From Yoonia maritima (GTDB lineage: Bacteria; Pseudomonadota; Alphaproteobacteria; Rhodobacterales; Rhodobacteraceae): 64,000 bases of DNA. The stretch spans positions 1-64,000 of the forward strand of contig NZ_PVTP01000003.1 in the NCBI RefSeq assembly GCF_003003285.1. The letters are read 5' to 3'. The number at the start of each line of letters is the position of its first letter. Positions within the stretch are counted from its first letter, which is position 1. This document shows positions 50,606-61,072 of this stretch, in pieces. The position numbers were made by a program, and so were the translations under genes. The notes below the pieces were generated by a model. The model was not told where the DNA came from and searched no databases. It saw nothing but the letters and a program-made list of their open reading frames with translations.

Positions 50606-50682
50606 GGGCCTGTAGCTCAACTGGTTAGAGCAGAGCGCTCATAACGCTTTGGTTGCGGGTTCAAGTCCTGCCGGGCCTACCA
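50606..50682 (+). tRNA. tRNA with CAT anticodon (tRNA-Ile2 favoured over elongator Met)
   Basis: 77-nt cloverleaf: acceptor GGGCCTG/CGGGCCT, D-arm GCTCAACTGGTTAGAGC, anticodon stem GAGCG/CGCTT with loop CTCATAA, T-arm GGTTCAAGTCC, encoded CCA. It is not initiator fMet (the first pair is G-U, not the mismatch, and the anticodon stem lacks the GGG/CCC pairs). The CTCATAACGCTTGG-like arm and TTCAAGTCC resemble tRNA-Ile2, whose CAT is modified to lysidine to read AUA. Confidence 0.88.
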
Positions 50683-50843
50683 TCTTTACCCCACTGTGTT
50701 TCCAATTCACCCAATCAATCAGCACACCGCATTAGGTTACAAATTGCTATAAAAATATCAGGTATACCAATGTATACAGACTTCCTGCGGCCATAATTTT
50801 ACGTTATGGGATACACAGAATCCATCCTCATACGGAGAGACAC

Positions 50844-52052
50844 ATGACTAAGATCAAGGTAGAGAACCCGATCGTCGAGCTAGACGGCGACGAAATGACT
50901 CGCATCATTTGGGATTTCATCAAGAAAAAGCTGATCCTGCCTTATCTGGACCTCGACCTAAAGTATTACGATCTTGGGATGGAAGTCCGCGACGAGACAA
51001 ACGACCAGATCACGATCGATGCGGCCGAAGCGATCAAGAAATACGGCGTTGGCGTAAAATGTGCGACCATTACACCTGACGAAGCGCGCGTCGAAGAGTT
51101 CGGCCTGAAAAAGATGTGGCGCAGCCCTAACGGTACAATCCGGAACATCCTTGGTGGTGTTGTTTTCCGTGCGCCAATCATCTGTAAAAACGTGCCGCGC
51201 CTTGTGCCCGGCTGGACCGACCCGATTGTTATCGGACGCCACGCGTTTGGTGACCAATACAAAGCAACCGATTTCCTGATGCCCGGCCCTGGTAAACTTA
51301 CGATGAAGTTCGTTGGCGAAGACGGCACTGTGATCGAAAAAGAGGTCTACGACGCCCCTTCTGCTGGTGTCGCTATGGGCATGTACAACCTTGATCAATC
51401 GATCATCGACTTTGCACGCGCTTCATTGAACTATGGCCTGAATGTCGGCTGGCCCGTCTATCTGTCGACCAAAAACACGATTCTGAAAGCTTACGACGGT
51501 CGCTTCAAGGATCTGTTCCAAAAGGTCTATGAAGAAGAATTCGAAGAGAAGTTCAAAGAAGCGGGCATCTATTACGAGCACCGCCTGATCGACGACATGG
51601 TTGCTTCCGCGATGAAGTGGTCCGGCAAATTCGTCTGGGCTTGTAAGAACTACGATGGCGATGTGCAGTCTGACACGGTCGCGCAGGGCTTTGGTTCACT
51701 TGGCCTGATGACGTCGCAGTTGATGACGCCCGATGGGAAAATTGTCGAGGCCGAAGCGGCACACGGTACGGTGACGCGTCACTACCGTCAGCACCAAGCT
51801 GGCCAAGCGACGTCGACAAACTCTATCGCGTCGATCTTTGCCTGGACGGGCGGCCTCAAGCACCGCGCGAAACTTGACGACAACGCGCAGCTGATGGGTT
51901 TTGCATCCACACTGGAAAAAGTCATCGTCGACACCGTCGAAAGCGGCTTTATGACCAAAGACTTGGCACTGTTGGTTGGCCCGGATCAAAGCTGGCTGAC
52001 TACCGAAGGCTTCCTTGAAAAGATCGACGAAAACCTAAACGCCGCTATGTAA
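50844..52052 (+). CDS. icd: Isocitrate dehydrogenase (NADP+)
   Basis: 402 residues, the length of the eukaryote-like homodimeric IDH common in alphaproteobacteria. [20 protein letters not shown] at the start, [32 protein letters not shown] with the substrate Ser and Arg, and [25 protein letters not shown]. It converts isocitrate to 2-oxoglutarate. Single gene with strong ribosome site GGAGAGA. Confidence 0.97.
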   Translation: MTKIKVENPIVELDGDEMTRIIWDFIKKKLILPYLDLDLKYYDLGMEVRDETNDQITIDAAEAIKKYGVGVKCATITPDEARVEEFGLKKMWRSPNGTIRNILGGVVFRAPIICKNVPRLVPGWTDPIVIGRHAFGDQYKATDFLMPGPGKLTMKFVGEDGTVIEKEVYDAPSAGVAMGMYNLDQSIIDFARASLNYGLNVGWPVYLSTKNTILKAYDGRFKDLFQKVYEEEFEEKFKEAGIYYEHRLIDDMVASAMKWSGKFVWACKNYDGDVQSDTVAQGFGSLGLMTSQLMTPDGKIVEAEAAHGTVTRHYRQHQAGQATSTNSIASIFAWTGGLKHRAKLDDNAQLMGFASTLEKVIVDTVESGFMTKDLALLVGPDQSWLTTEGFLEKIDENLNAAM

Positions 52053-52059
52053 TACTTGC

Positions 52060-52087
52060 GTCGGGGGCAGTTGTGGCTGTCTCCGAC
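52060..52087 (+). terminator. Possible terminator hairpin after icd
   Basis: GTCGGGGGCAG-TTGTGG-CTGTCTCCGAC folds into an 11-bp stem with two G-T pairs eight bases after the icd stop. There is no clear T-run, so termination efficiency is uncertain; it may mainly protect the icd mRNA end. Confidence 0.5.
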
Positions 52088-52140
52088 ACACCATCAGAAT
52101 TGGATTGTGAGGGTCAACATTATTGACCTAAGATCACTTT

Positions 52141-52752
52141 ATGACTGTTTCCCCCACCCCACCAAAACACAGCCGCATTGATGACGCACAGGGACTTGCC
52201 CTCGGAGTATTTCTATGCGGCATTGGCCTACATGTTTTAACTCACGTTGGCCTCATTACGGGCCAAACTGCTGGGCTTGCTGTGATTATTAGCTACCTGA
52301 CCGGCTGGTCATTCGGCGCCGTATTTTTCGTGATCAATATCCCGTTTTATATTCTCGCATACCTGCGACTGGGCGTTGCATTCACTATAAAATCACTTGT
52401 GTCAGTGACCCTTCTCTCAGTCGTAACCGAGCTACTTCCGATAGGCTGGCAGATGGGAACAATTACACCGTGGCTCGGGGCAGTCGTCGCCGGCTGTGTC
52501 ACTGGTGTCGGCCTCATCGTGATGTTTCGCCATAACGGATCGCTGGGCGGGTTTGGTGTGTTGGGCCTGATCATACAGGATGCGACGGGGTTCCGCGCCG
52601 GGTACTTTCAGCTGATTGTCGACGCAATTTTATTTAGCGTCGCGTTTTTCATATTGCCATTTCACTTGGTCATTTGGTCGCTGCTGGGCGCGGTGATTAT
52701 CAACTTAAGTATCGCCGTCAATCACCGGCCCGACCGCTATGTTGCCCGCTAG
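52141..52752 (+). CDS. YitT family membrane protein
   Basis: 203 residues, five or six helices. LALGVFLCGIGLHVLTHVGLITGQTAGLAVIISYLTG and FVINIPFYILAYLRLG match the YitT membrane domain; NGSLGGFGVLGLIIQD follows. The DUF2179 regulatory domain found in many relatives is absent, as is usual in this shorter type. Function unknown. Convergent with the lipoprotein gene. Confidence 0.8.
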   Translation: MTVSPTPPKHSRIDDAQGLALGVFLCGIGLHVLTHVGLITGQTAGLAVIISYLTGWSFGAVFFVINIPFYILAYLRLGVAFTIKSLVSVTLLSVVTELLPIGWQMGTITPWLGAVVAGCVTGVGLIVMFRHNGSLGGFGVLGLIIQDATGFRAGYFQLIVDAILFSVAFFILPFHLVIWSLLGAVIINLSIAVNHRPDRYVAR

Positions 52753-52754
52753 GC

Positions 52755-53597
52755 TTAATCCACGGTTAGAATAAGCGTCCCTGCACCTTCAAAGTTACCG
52801 AACTCAAGTGCAAGAACGCCCCCCAGTTCTTCGGCATCTGGACCATAAAACGTGCCGCCAACGCTGCCAGCCGTGCCAGAACAACCATTTGCGCACGAAA
52901 GATCACCTTCGAAACTATTCCCGCCAAAGGACGTCTGGCCAAGGGTAAGATCAACATCGGTTGTGTCATTCAACCGCCCGTAAAAAGCCCCCTCAACACG
53001 GCCCGCAAAGTTCACGTCGAAAGTTGCGTCACCTTCGTATTCCGCCTCTGTCGTTCCATTCAGCAGCCCTGACGCCTGAAAACCCCCAGAATAAGTCGCC
53101 GTACCAGAGGTGATTTCTGCCGGGTCAGTTTCGAATCCGAATACGTAATGTGTTTCGCCCGCAACAGCGCCACCAGTTTCAGACGCAACCAGCTCAACAG
53201 CGCCAACATAATCACCGGAACGGCCTGCTTCGTAAACGAGCGTCACATCTTGACCATTCGCCAGATTGCCAGTGCCATTCGTAATCGCCACGGTTTCGCC
53301 TAATACATCAACGCTACCGCTCAATGCGCCTCCGGACAAAAAACCGGCATCTAGCGTAATACTGCCTGATTGCGCTGATGCCCCTGCACCACTTTCGAAT
53401 GATGCTGACGTCAATGTCATTGCATTGCCTTCAGCATCTCTAAGATTTTGCGACACGGCATAGTCTAACCCGTTTGAACCCGGGGTAGGATCATTACCTG
53501 GAACAATGGGATCATCATCTTCACCGCCTCCGCCACCACAAGCGGCTGTCACTAATAATAACGTGGTCATCAATGGTTTAGCAAAGTGAAGCTTCAT
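52755..53597 (-). CDS. TbpB-like surface lipoprotein
   Basis: 280 residues. Signal peptide with lipobox VTAAC (Cys20); then a linker GGGGGEDDDPIVPGNDPTPG. The body is beta-rich and Gly-rich and ends in the transferrin-binding-protein-B-like barrel with GAFYGRLNDTTDVDL and GGTFYGPDAEELGGVLALEF. Such barrels occur in many proteobacterial lipoproteins; the ligand is unknown and iron is not implied. A TCGTAC/GTACGA palindrome lies 29 bases upstream. Confidence 0.75.
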   Translation of the reverse strand: MKLHFAKPLMTTLLLVTAACGGGGGEDDDPIVPGNDPTPGSNGLDYAVSQNLRDAEGNAMTLTSASFESGAGASAQSGSITLDAGFLSGGALSGSVDVLGETVAITNGTGNLANGQDVTLVYEAGRSGDYVGAVELVASETGGAVAGETHYVFGFETDPAEITSGTATYSGGFQASGLLNGTTEAEYEGDATFDVNFAGRVEGAFYGRLNDTTDVDLTLGQTSFGGNSFEGDLSCANGCSGTAGSVGGTFYGPDAEELGGVLALEFGNFEGAGTLILTVD

Positions 53598-53625
53598 CCA
53601 GAGGTCCTATTCTTTCTTCTTAAAG

Positions 53626-53641
53626 TCGTACAACCGTACGA
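53626..53641. promoter_or_regulatory. Palindrome before the lipoprotein gene
   Basis: TCGTAC-AACC-GTACGA is a perfect 6-bp inverted repeat 29 bases upstream of the TbpB-like start and about 140 bases before the SMR gene. Its position suggests an operator, but no regulator is known to match it. Confidence 0.35.
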
Positions 53642-53778
53642 GCGCTGTTTCTAATTTCAGAATACTATAACGGTAAACCTTGCGACCACTATAGTTGATC
53701 CAACTGCAGCGTCATTTTATGCACAAAGCCGCCGTTTTGTTTAATGACAGTATCGGCCAACTGAGCTACGTCAGATCT

Positions 53779-54114
53779 ATGCCAGCACATTACATTCACC
53801 TCATCCTTGCGATTATCACAGAAACGATTGGCACATCAGCCTTGCAAGCCAGCGCACAGTTTACGCGGTTTTGGCCATCTGTTCTTGTGGTTATATCCTA
53901 TGCGGCATCGTTTTACCTACTTGCGCTCGCGCTTAAGGTCATGCCGGTGGGAATTCTTTATGCGATGTGGTCCGGCCTCGGGATCGTATTGATCGCAGGG
54001 ATCGGATACGCCGTGTTTGGCCAAAAGCTTGACCTACCGGCCGTCATTGGCATTGCGCTGATCCTGATTGGGATCATTATCATACACCTATTTTCAAACA
54101 CTTCGACGCACTAA
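53779..54114 (+). CDS. Small multidrug resistance (SMR) family exporter
   Basis: 111 residues from ATG 53779, four helices, with the proton/substrate Glu15 in LAIITETIGTSALQAS and the family stretch YLLALALKVMPVGILYAMWSG. It resembles EmrE/QacE/SugE proteins that export cationic compounds or guanidinium. Substrate unknown. Longer starts upstream would add unconserved residues. Confidence 0.9.
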   Translation: MPAHYIHLILAIITETIGTSALQASAQFTRFWPSVLVVISYAASFYLLALALKVMPVGILYAMWSGLGIVLIAGIGYAVFGQKLDLPAVIGIALILIGIIIIHLFSNTSTH

Positions 54115-54194
54115 CGCACCGTCTTGCGAATAAGGGGTAGCTTTTGCTGCGATTGCACGGTATCCGCGCGACAACTTACCCAAAAGGCAGACCT

Positions 54195-56012
54195 ATGGAT
54201 ATCCGCAATATCGCGATCATCGCGCACGTTGACCACGGCAAGACTACTCTTGTTGATGAACTTCTAAAGCAATCCGGCGTATACCGGGAAAACGAAGCCA
54301 CCCAAGAACGGGCGATGGACAGCAATGACATCGAACGCGAGCGTGGCATCACAATCCTTGCGAAGTGTACGTCTGTCGAATGGAAAGGCACACGGATCAA
54401 CATCGTTGATACGCCCGGCCACGCCGACTTTGGCGGCGAAGTTGAACGCATCCTGTCGATGGTTGATGGTGTTGTGCTGCTGGTTGACGCGGCCGAAGGC
54501 CCGATGCCACAGACTAAATTCGTGACCTCCAAGGCGCTTGCTTTGGGTCTGCGTCCAATCGTTGTTGTGAACAAAGTCGACAAGCCAGACGGTGAACCTG
54601 ATCAGGCTGTTGATTCCGTATTCGACCTGTTTGCTGCACTTGAAGCAGACGACGATCAGCTTGATTTCCCAACCATGTTTGCATCTGGCCGTTCTGGCTG
54701 GTGTGACAATGAATTGGACGGTCCACGCGAAAACCTTGACGCGCTGTTCGACAAAATCGTCGAGCACGTCCCAACGCCAAAGCAGATTGAACACAAAGAC
54801 GAACCGTTCAAAATGCTTGCGACAACACTGTCTGCGGACCCATTCATTGGCCGTATTCTGACAGGTCGTGTTGAAACTGGTACATTGAAAGCCGGCGACA
54901 CGATCAAAGCCCTGTCCCGTACTGGCGAAAAAATCGAACAGTTCCGCGTTTCTAAAATCCTCGCGTTCCGCGGTCTTTCTCAGCAGCCGATCGATGTTGC
55001 CGAAGCGGGGGACATTGTCACGATCGCAGGCATGACCAAAGCTACCGTTGCTGACACACTCTGTGACGTGAGCATCGACGAAGCGATCCCTGCCCAGCCG
55101 ATTGATCCGCCAACCATCACAGTGACCTTTGGCATCAACGACAGCCCGCTTGCTGGCCGTGACGGTAAACACGTGCAATCACGTGTGATCCGCAACCGTC
55201 TTGAAAAAGAATGCGAAGTCAACGTTGCGATCAAAATCGCGGACACCCCCGGTGGCGACGCGTTCGAAGTATCCGGTCGTGGCGAATTGCAGATGGGTGT
55301 TTTGATCGAAAACATGCGTCGCGAAGGCTTTGAGCTGTCAATCTCACGTCCTCAGGTTATCTTTACCGAAGAAGACGGCCAGCGCATGGAACCTGTTGAA
55401 GAAGTCACCATCGACGTGGATGACGAATACACAGGTGTCGTTGTTGAAAAGCTAACCGGCCCACGCAAGGGTGAGCTGATCGAGATGAAACCTGCCGGTG
55501 CTGGCAAAACCCGTATCATTGCATATGTGCCGTCACGTGGCCTGATCGGGTACCACGGTGAATTCCTGACCGACACGCGCGGTTCGGGTGTATTGAACCG
55601 TATCTTCCACGGCACAACACCTTACAAAGGTAAGATCGATGGCCGTCGTCAGGGTGTTCTGATTTCCATGGAAAACGGTACATCAGTTGCGTTTGCGCTT
55701 TGGAACCTCGAAGATCGCGGTAAGATGTTCATCGGCGCACAAGAACCAGTGTACCAAGGTATGATCATCGGTGAGCACAGCCGTGAAAACGACCTTGAAG
55801 TGAACCCATTGAAAGGTAAGAAACTGACCAACGTGCGTGCCTCTGGTACGGATGAAGCAGTTCGTTTGACAACGCCTGTGACCATGTCACTGGAACAAGC
55901 CATCGCTTATATTGATGACGATGAACTGGTTGAAGTCACGCCAAACGCGATCCGTCTGCGTAAGCGTTACCTTGATCCGCACGAGCGCAAGCGTCAGTCA
56001 CGCTCCGCTTAA
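54195..56012 (+). CDS. typA: Ribosome-associated GTPase TypA/BipA
   Basis: 605 residues from ATG 54195, the normal TypA size. [10 protein letters not shown] (G1), [10 protein letters not shown] (G3) and NKVDKPD (G4) of the G domain; then EF-Tu-like domain 2, and EF-G-like domains III and V with the TypA-specific end [19 protein letters not shown]. It assists ribosome assembly and translation under stress. Followed by a clear terminator. Confidence 0.97.
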   Translation: MDIRNIAIIAHVDHGKTTLVDELLKQSGVYRENEATQERAMDSNDIERERGITILAKCTSVEWKGTRINIVDTPGHADFGGEVERILSMVDGVVLLVDAAEGPMPQTKFVTSKALALGLRPIVVVNKVDKPDGEPDQAVDSVFDLFAALEADDDQLDFPTMFASGRSGWCDNELDGPRENLDALFDKIVEHVPTPKQIEHKDEPFKMLATTLSADPFIGRILTGRVETGTLKAGDTIKALSRTGEKIEQFRVSKILAFRGLSQQPIDVAEAGDIVTIAGMTKATVADTLCDVSIDEAIPAQPIDPPTITVTFGINDSPLAGRDGKHVQSRVIRNRLEKECEVNVAIKIADTPGGDAFEVSGRGELQMGVLIENMRREGFELSISRPQVIFTEEDGQRMEPVEEVTIDVDDEYTGVVVEKLTGPRKGELIEMKPAGAGKTRIIAYVPSRGLIGYHGEFLTDTRGSGVLNRIFHGTTPYKGKIDGRRQGVLISMENGTSVAFALWNLEDRGKMFIGAQEPVYQGMIIGEHSRENDLEVNPLKGKKLTNVRASGTDEAVRLTTPVTMSLEQAIAYIDDDELVEVTPNAIRLRKRYLDPHERKRQSRSA

Positions 56013-56038
56013 TTCGCGGCAACACTGCAATTTTGCAC

Positions 56039-56066
56039 AGGGCGGTCCGCATGGGCCGCCCTTTTT
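56039..56066 (+). terminator. Rho-independent terminator after typA
   Basis: AGGGCGG...CCGCCCT (7-bp stem, with CCGCATGG able to extend inside) followed by TTTTTC, 27 bases after the typA stop. Confidence 0.88.
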
Positions 56067-56113
56067 CTTTGCGCGAACTCTACTATCTTGTGAACAAACC
56101 GCAGGAGGCGACC

Positions 56114-56674
56114 ATGCAAAAGCTACAAAGCCAAGGTGTGCATCACATCACCATCACCGGCGCAGACCGGCAGTCTACCATCGACTTTTGGGAAGGCGTT
56201 CTGGGCATGCCGTTTGTGTTCGAACAGCCAAATTTGGACGACCCTGACCAAGGGCATCTCTATTTCGATCCAGGCGATGGCAGATTGATTACCGTTTTCA
56301 CCGCCGAAGACCGGACCCCCAAACGCCAGATTGTTGACCAAAGCCAAGGCTATCTACATCATTTGGCCTTTGCGGTTTCAAAGGTCAGCTTTGATCAGGC
56401 TGTTGATCGACTGAAAGAACGAAAAATTCCGAACTCCGGTCCAAAGGATCGGGGTTTTATGGACAGCATCTATTTCCGCGATCCATGTGGAATGCTGATT
56501 GAATTGGCCAGCTACCGCTTTGAACCGCCGCAGGGGTATACGCATACAGATGTGCTTCACCGCGCGCACTTAATCCGAGTCGCTGCGGGTGATGATCACA
56601 TCGACAAGGTGCATCTGGCAGATGCGATCGAAGCTCTCGTCGCTGACAGCGCCCCTAGCCTATCACGGCAATAA
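56114..56674 (+). CDS. Glyoxalase/VOC superfamily protein (ring-cleavage dioxygenase-like)
   Basis: 186 residues from ATG 56114 (GGAGG seven bases before). Two VOC half-motifs: GVHHITITGADRQSTIDFWEGVLGMPFV with His near 11, and GYLHHLAFAVSKVSFDQAV with a His pair near 80; the metal Glu is in CGMLIELASY. A His-His-Glu metal centre is likely. The substrate is not deducible; names such as dioxygenase should be treated with care. Confidence 0.78.
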   Translation: MQKLQSQGVHHITITGADRQSTIDFWEGVLGMPFVFEQPNLDDPDQGHLYFDPGDGRLITVFTAEDRTPKRQIVDQSQGYLHHLAFAVSKVSFDQAVDRLKERKIPNSGPKDRGFMDSIYFRDPCGMLIELASYRFEPPQGYTHTDVLHRAHLIRVAAGDDHIDKVHLADAIEALVADSAPSLSRQ

Positions 56675-56696
56675 AAAAGCGCGGTCGATGCCGCGC
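56673..56696 (-). terminator. Terminator for the alaS-DUF1330 operon
   Basis: GCGCGG-TCGATG-CCGCGC with AAAAAA on the left: on the minus strand the 6-bp stem is followed by TTTTTT, seven bases past the DUF1330 stop. On the plus strand it may also act weakly (CTTTAATT). Confidence 0.85.
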
Positions 56697-56702
56697 CTTT
56701 AA

Positions 56703-56990
56703 TTATTCTGAAATTTCGACGACGACTAACTCGCGCTCGGATGCGCCACGTGCGTGATCCAACGCTTTTTGGTAGGCATCGGAATGGTAGCAGGCCACCG
56801 CCTCATCGACGGATGGAAAACGCGCCACAACATTGCGCGGGCGCTCTTTGCCTTCTAGCTGCACATAGCGACCACCGCGAGCAATGAATGTCCCGCCGTG
56901 GTCTGCGATTGCTGGCCCTGCGAGTTCCGCGTATTTTTTGTAAGCTGCGTCATCCGTTACAGTGACGTGGGCAATCCAAAGTGCGCTCAT
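56703..56990 (-). CDS. DUF1330 family protein
   Basis: 95 residues. [43 protein letters not shown] and [20 protein letters not shown] are the DUF1330 ferredoxin-like (dimeric alpha/beta-barrel) pattern. Function unknown. Its start overlaps the alaS stop by four bases, so it depends on alaS translation. Confidence 0.88.
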   Translation of the reverse strand: MSALWIAHVTVTDDAAYKKYAELAGPAIADHGGTFIARGGRYVQLEGKERPRNVVARFPSVDEAVACYHSDAYQKALDHARGASERELVVVEISE

Positions 56991-59644
56991 TTCAATCCCT
57001 CCAAGACAGATCTACCGGCAGCGATCGCGGCTTCTGCGTTTTCAGCAGAAGCACCGCCACCTTGGGCCATATCCGGACGGCCACCGCCACCTTTACCGCC
57101 AAGCTCGGGCGTGACAGCTCGCAAGATGTCGACAGCAGAAACGCGTCCCACCAAATCTTCGGTCACGCCAACAGCAACGGCAGCCTTGCCGCCCGTGTCA
57201 GCGATCAATAGAACAGCACCGCTGCCCATAGCCGTTTTCATTTCGTCGATCAGCGCGGGCAAATCCTTGCCCGTTACGCCCTGCAAGACCTGCGCTTGGA
57301 ACGCAACGCCGTTGATAACTTCTGATGGTGCAGCCTCTTTCGCGCCGCCACCCATCGCGACCTCGCGACGTAGCTGCGCCACTTCGTTAGCAAGCGCCTT
57401 GCGCTCGTCCATCAGGGCTTTGACACGGTCTGCAAGTTCGGATGCAGGTGCCTTTAGAACCGCTGCCGCAGCCATCAACCGTTCGTCTTGCCCACGTAGA
57501 TAATCAAGCGCGGCCTGACCTGTCAGCGCCTCAATCCGGCGGACACCAGCGCTTGATGCACTATCGCCAAGCGCGACAAACGCACCGATCTCACCAAGCT
57601 GAGTAACGTGCGTACCCCCGCAAAGCTCAAGCGAATAAGTGTCGGCTGACGTGCCTTTTCCAGACCCGGCCTGACGGCCCATTGAAACCACGCGAACTTC
57701 GTCGCCGTATTTTTCACCAAACAACGCCTGCGCACCCATCGCGCGTGCATCGTCAGGTGTCATGATACGGGTCTCAACCTTTGTATTTTGGCGGATCACC
57801 GCGTTCACATCGCGTTCGACCTTCGCCAGTTCAGCCGCTGACAATGCCTTGGTGTGGCTAAAGTCAAAACGAAGGCGGTCAGGCGCATTCAATGACCCGC
57901 GCTGTGCAATATGATCACCCAGTACTTCACGCAGGGCTTCGTTCAACAGGTGCGTCGCAGAGTGGTTTGCCTGAATGGCTGCACGGCGAGAAGGATCAAC
58001 GACAAGCGTCGCGCCCTGCCCTTTATTGATCGAGCCTTTGGTCACTTTTGCAAAGTGCACGTAAACGCCTGCCACTTTCTTCGTGTCCGTGATTTCGGCA
58101 GTGCCTGTTTCAGTGGTAAGCAAACCGGCATCACCAACCTGACCGCCTGCTTCTGCATAGAATGGCGTTTGGTTCAGCACAATTTGAACTGTACCATCAG
58201 CGGTATCAGCCAGTGCACCATCAGCAACAAGCGCGACGATCTGGCCCTCGGCAGAAGTCGTGTCATAGCCCAAGAAATCTGTCGTGCCATGCTGGTCAGC
58301 AACATCGAACCATATCGTGCTGTCAGCGGCCTCGCCTGTGCCGGACCATGCGGCACGTGCCTTGGCCTTTTGTTCGGCCATAGCAGTGTCGAACCCATCG
58401 GTGTCCACCGTGCGACCACGATCACGCAGTGCGTCTTGGGTCAAATCCAACGGGAAACCATATGTGTCATAGAGCTTGAATGCAGCTTCACCGGGCAATG
58501 CGGCGCCTTCGGGCAGATTTGAAACTTCATCATCAAGCAACTTAAGACCGCGATCCAAGGTCTGCTTAAAGCGCACTTCTTCGTTCAGCAGTGTTTCTTC
58601 GATCAAACGCTGACCCTGACCAAGTTCAGGATAAGCCGCACCCATCTGCTGAACCAATGCGGGGACCAACTGGTGCATGACCGGGTCCTTTGCACCCAAC
58701 AAATGTGCGTGACGCATCGCGCGTCGCATAATGCGGCGTAGCACATAACCGCGGCCCTCGTTTGATGGCAGCACGCCTTCGGCAATCAAGAATGACGTGG
58801 AACGCAGGTGGTCCGCAATGACGCGGTGGTGCATTACAATGCTTTCGTCCGTGCTGGTCGATGTAGCATGCGCTGACGCGTCGACCAGCGCCTTCATCAG
58901 GTCAGTCTCAAAGACGTTGTTCGTGCCCTGCAACAGCGACGAAATACGCTCTAGCCCCATGCCAGTGTCGATCGACTGCTTGGGTAGCGGTTTCATCGAT
59001 CCATCTTCGAACTGCTCGTTTTGCATGAAAACAAGGTTCCAGATTTCGATAAACCGGTCGCCATCTTCCTCGGGCGAACCGGGAGGGCCACCCCAAATGT
59101 GATCGCCGTGATCAAAGAAGATTTCAGTACAAGGACCACACGGGCCAGTCGGCCCCATCCGCCAAAAGTTATCATCTGTCGGGATGCGGATAATCCGTTC
59201 ATCCGGCAAACCAGCAACCTTTTTCCAAAGGTCAGCGGCTTCGTCGTCCGTATGATAAACCGTGACCAGCAGCTTTTCCGCAGGTATGTCCAACTCTTTG
59301 GTCACCATTTCCCATGCGTATGGGATCGCCTGTTCTTTGAAATAGTCGCCAAAACTAAAGTTACCGAGCATCTCAAAAAATGTCAGGTGGCGCGCGGTCA
59401 TCCCGACGTTATCAAGATCGTTGTGCTTACCACCGGCACGCACACATTTTTGACTGGTCGTCGCGCGCGCGTAATCACGGGTTTCAACCCCAGTGAAACA
59501 GTTCTTGAACTGTACCATACCCGAGTTCGTAAACATCAAGGTTGGATCGTTGCGCGGCACCAGCGGGCTAGAGGCCACTACTTCATGATCCTGCTTACCA
59601 AAATAGTTGAGGAAGGTGGATCGGATGTCAGCGAGGCTTGTCAT
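56987..59644 (-). CDS. alaS: Alanyl-tRNA synthetase
   Basis: 885 residues. Class II catalytic core with [17 protein letters not shown] (motif 1-2 region) and [15 protein letters not shown]; tRNA-binding domain; editing domain with HSATHLL (about 560) and CGGTHV (about 670) zinc ligands; C-terminal oligomerisation domain ending [15 protein letters not shown]. It charges tRNA-Ala and clears Ser/Gly mischarging. It overlaps DUF1330 at the 3' end. Confidence 0.97.
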   Translation of the reverse strand: MTSLADIRSTFLNYFGKQDHEVVASSPLVPRNDPTLMFTNSGMVQFKNCFTGVETRDYARATTSQKCVRAGGKHNDLDNVGMTARHLTFFEMLGNFSFGDYFKEQAIPYAWEMVTKELDIPAEKLLVTVYHTDDEAADLWKKVAGLPDERIIRIPTDDNFWRMGPTGPCGPCTEIFFDHGDHIWGGPPGSPEEDGDRFIEIWNLVFMQNEQFEDGSMKPLPKQSIDTGMGLERISSLLQGTNNVFETDLMKALVDASAHATSTSTDESIVMHHRVIADHLRSTSFLIAEGVLPSNEGRGYVLRRIMRRAMRHAHLLGAKDPVMHQLVPALVQQMGAAYPELGQGQRLIEETLLNEEVRFKQTLDRGLKLLDDEVSNLPEGAALPGEAAFKLYDTYGFPLDLTQDALRDRGRTVDTDGFDTAMAEQKAKARAAWSGTGEAADSTIWFDVADQHGTTDFLGYDTTSAEGQIVALVADGALADTADGTVQIVLNQTPFYAEAGGQVGDAGLLTTETGTAEITDTKKVAGVYVHFAKVTKGSINKGQGATLVVDPSRRAAIQANHSATHLLNEALREVLGDHIAQRGSLNAPDRLRFDFSHTKALSAAELAKVERDVNAVIRQNTKVETRIMTPDDARAMGAQALFGEKYGDEVRVVSMGRQAGSGKGTSADTYSLELCGGTHVTQLGEIGAFVALGDSASSAGVRRIEALTGQAALDYLRGQDERLMAAAAVLKAPASELADRVKALMDERKALANEVAQLRREVAMGGGAKEAAPSEVINGVAFQAQVLQGVTGKDLPALIDEMKTAMGSGAVLLIADTGGKAAVAVGVTEDLVGRVSAVDILRAVTPELGGKGGGGRPDMAQGGGASAENAEAAIAAGRSVLEGLK

Positions 59645-59754
59645 GGCAGACTTTCATAAATGCGTCATAGTCCTGCGCAGAAATAGCGGTGCACCTGCCC
59701 ACTGTCCACAGTACGCAGGCAATTCTTGCTATAGATAAATCGGGTTCAGCAACG

Positions 59755-59781
59755 AAAAAGGCGCCGCAACGGCGACGCCTT
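59755..59781 (-). terminator. Rho-independent terminator after recA
   Basis: On the minus strand AAGG-(CGT)-CGCCG-TTG-CGGCG-CCTTTTT: a GC-rich 5-bp inner stem with a 3-nt bulge and outer pairs ending in a T5 tract, 23 bases past the recA stop. Confidence 0.8.
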
Positions 59782-59803
59782 CTATTCAATTCAACGCGCG
59801 GAC

Positions 59804-60880
59804 CTATACCTCGACAAGATCGTCATCGTCAGGACCACCCATTGGTGCATCAAAATCTAGACCGTGCGCGGCACGAATCTTATCTTCAATCTCAATCGCA
59901 ATGGCCGAGTTTTCACGCAAGAACGTCTTAGAATTCTCACGGCCCTGCCCAATGCGTTCGTCGCCATAGCTAAACCATGCGCCTGATTTTTCGACGACAC
60001 CAGCTTTCACACCAAGGTCAAGCAATTCACCCATCTTGGAAATGCCTTCGCCATACATGATGTCAAATTCAACCTGCTTGAACGGAGGTGCTACCTTGTT
60101 TTTCACGACCTTCACACGAGTAGCGTTACCGACAATTTCGTCACGGTCTTTGATTGCGCCGATCCGACGAATATCCAAACGGACAGACGCATAGAATTTC
60201 AACGCGTTACCGCCCGTTGTTGTTTCAGGCGAGCCAAACATAACGCCAATTTTCATCCGGATTTGGTTGATAAAGATAACCATACAACCGGAACGGTTAA
60301 TCGAACCAGTTAGCTTACGCATCGCTTGCGACATCAGACGCGCATGCACACCAACGCTGCTGTCACCCATATCACCCTCAAGCTCTGACTTCGGCGTCAA
60401 CGCCGCAACCGAGTCGACGATGACCATGCTCACGGCACCTGAACGCACCAACGTATCCACGATCTCGAGCGCCTGTTCCCCTGTGTCGGGCTGAGAAATC
60501 AGCAGTTCATCTAGGTTCACACCCAACTTTTTCGCATAGGTCGGATCAAGCGCGTGTTCGGCGTCTACAAACGCGCAAACACCGCCTTTTTTCTGTTCTT
60601 CCGCGATCGCATGGAGCGTCAGAGTGGTTTTACCAGAAGATTCTGGCCCATAAATTTCAATGATCCGCCCTTTGGGCAGACCGCCGATGCCAAGCGCAAT
60701 ATCAAGCCCCAGTGAACCGGTCGATGTTGCCTCGATGTCGGCCATCTGATTTTGACCGCCGAGCTTCATAATAGAGCCCTTACCGAACTGACGTTCGATT
60801 TGCGCTAATGCGCTTTCGAGCGCTTTTTCTTTATCTGCCGTTTTCTTGTCAGCCATTTTGAGGAGCTCTGCCGTTGCCAT
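59804..60880 (-). CDS. recA: Recombinase A
   Basis: 358 residues. [11 protein letters not shown]alker A, LIVIDSVAAL-like Walker B ([15 protein letters not shown]), the L1/L2 DNA loops ([28 protein letters not shown]) and an acidic C-terminus ([13 protein letters not shown]). It drives strand exchange and LexA self-cleavage. The N-terminal ten residues ([12 protein letters not shown]) are those of alphaproteobacterial RecA. An SOS box lies about 50 bases upstream. Confidence 0.98.
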   Translation of the reverse strand: MATAELLKMADKKTADKEKALESALAQIERQFGKGSIMKLGGQNQMADIEATSTGSLGLDIALGIGGLPKGRIIEIYGPESSGKTTLTLHAIAEEQKKGGVCAFVDAEHALDPTYAKKLGVNLDELLISQPDTGEQALEIVDTLVRSGAVSMVIVDSVAALTPKSELEGDMGDSSVGVHARLMSQAMRKLTGSINRSGCMVIFINQIRMKIGVMFGSPETTTGGNALKFYASVRLDIRRIGAIKDRDEIVGNATRVKVVKNKVAPPFKQVEFDIMYGEGISKMGELLDLGVKAGVVEKSGAWFSYGDERIGQGRENSKTFLRENSAIAIEIEDKIRAAHGLDFDAPMGGPDDDDLVEV

Positions 60881-60929
60881 GTTTCAAGTCCTTATTTCAC
60901 GCGCCTGCCAAGGCGGCAATCACTGCTTT

Positions 60930-60944
60930 GTTCTTTTTATGTTC
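60930..60944 (-). promoter_or_regulatory. LexA-binding SOS box of recA
   Basis: GTTC-TTTTTAT-GTTC is an exact match to the alphaproteobacterial direct-repeat SOS box GTTC-N7-GTTC, 49 bases upstream of the recA start. LexA should repress recA here until DNA damage. Confidence 0.85.
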
Positions 60945-61072
60945 CCACACCAATGAGACCAAAAGGAGAACATTGCAACTAAAAATTTCCTATCCACAGC
61001 TTTCTCGATAGTGGTTAAAATTATATTGATGACTTATGGTCCACCGTGACCTGATGGAGATTTACCTCATAA

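Noticed and set aside
54264..55178. 304-residue open frame opposite typA
   Set aside because: No motif, and it lies wholly within the highly conserved typA coding sequence; codon bias alone opens the antisense frame.
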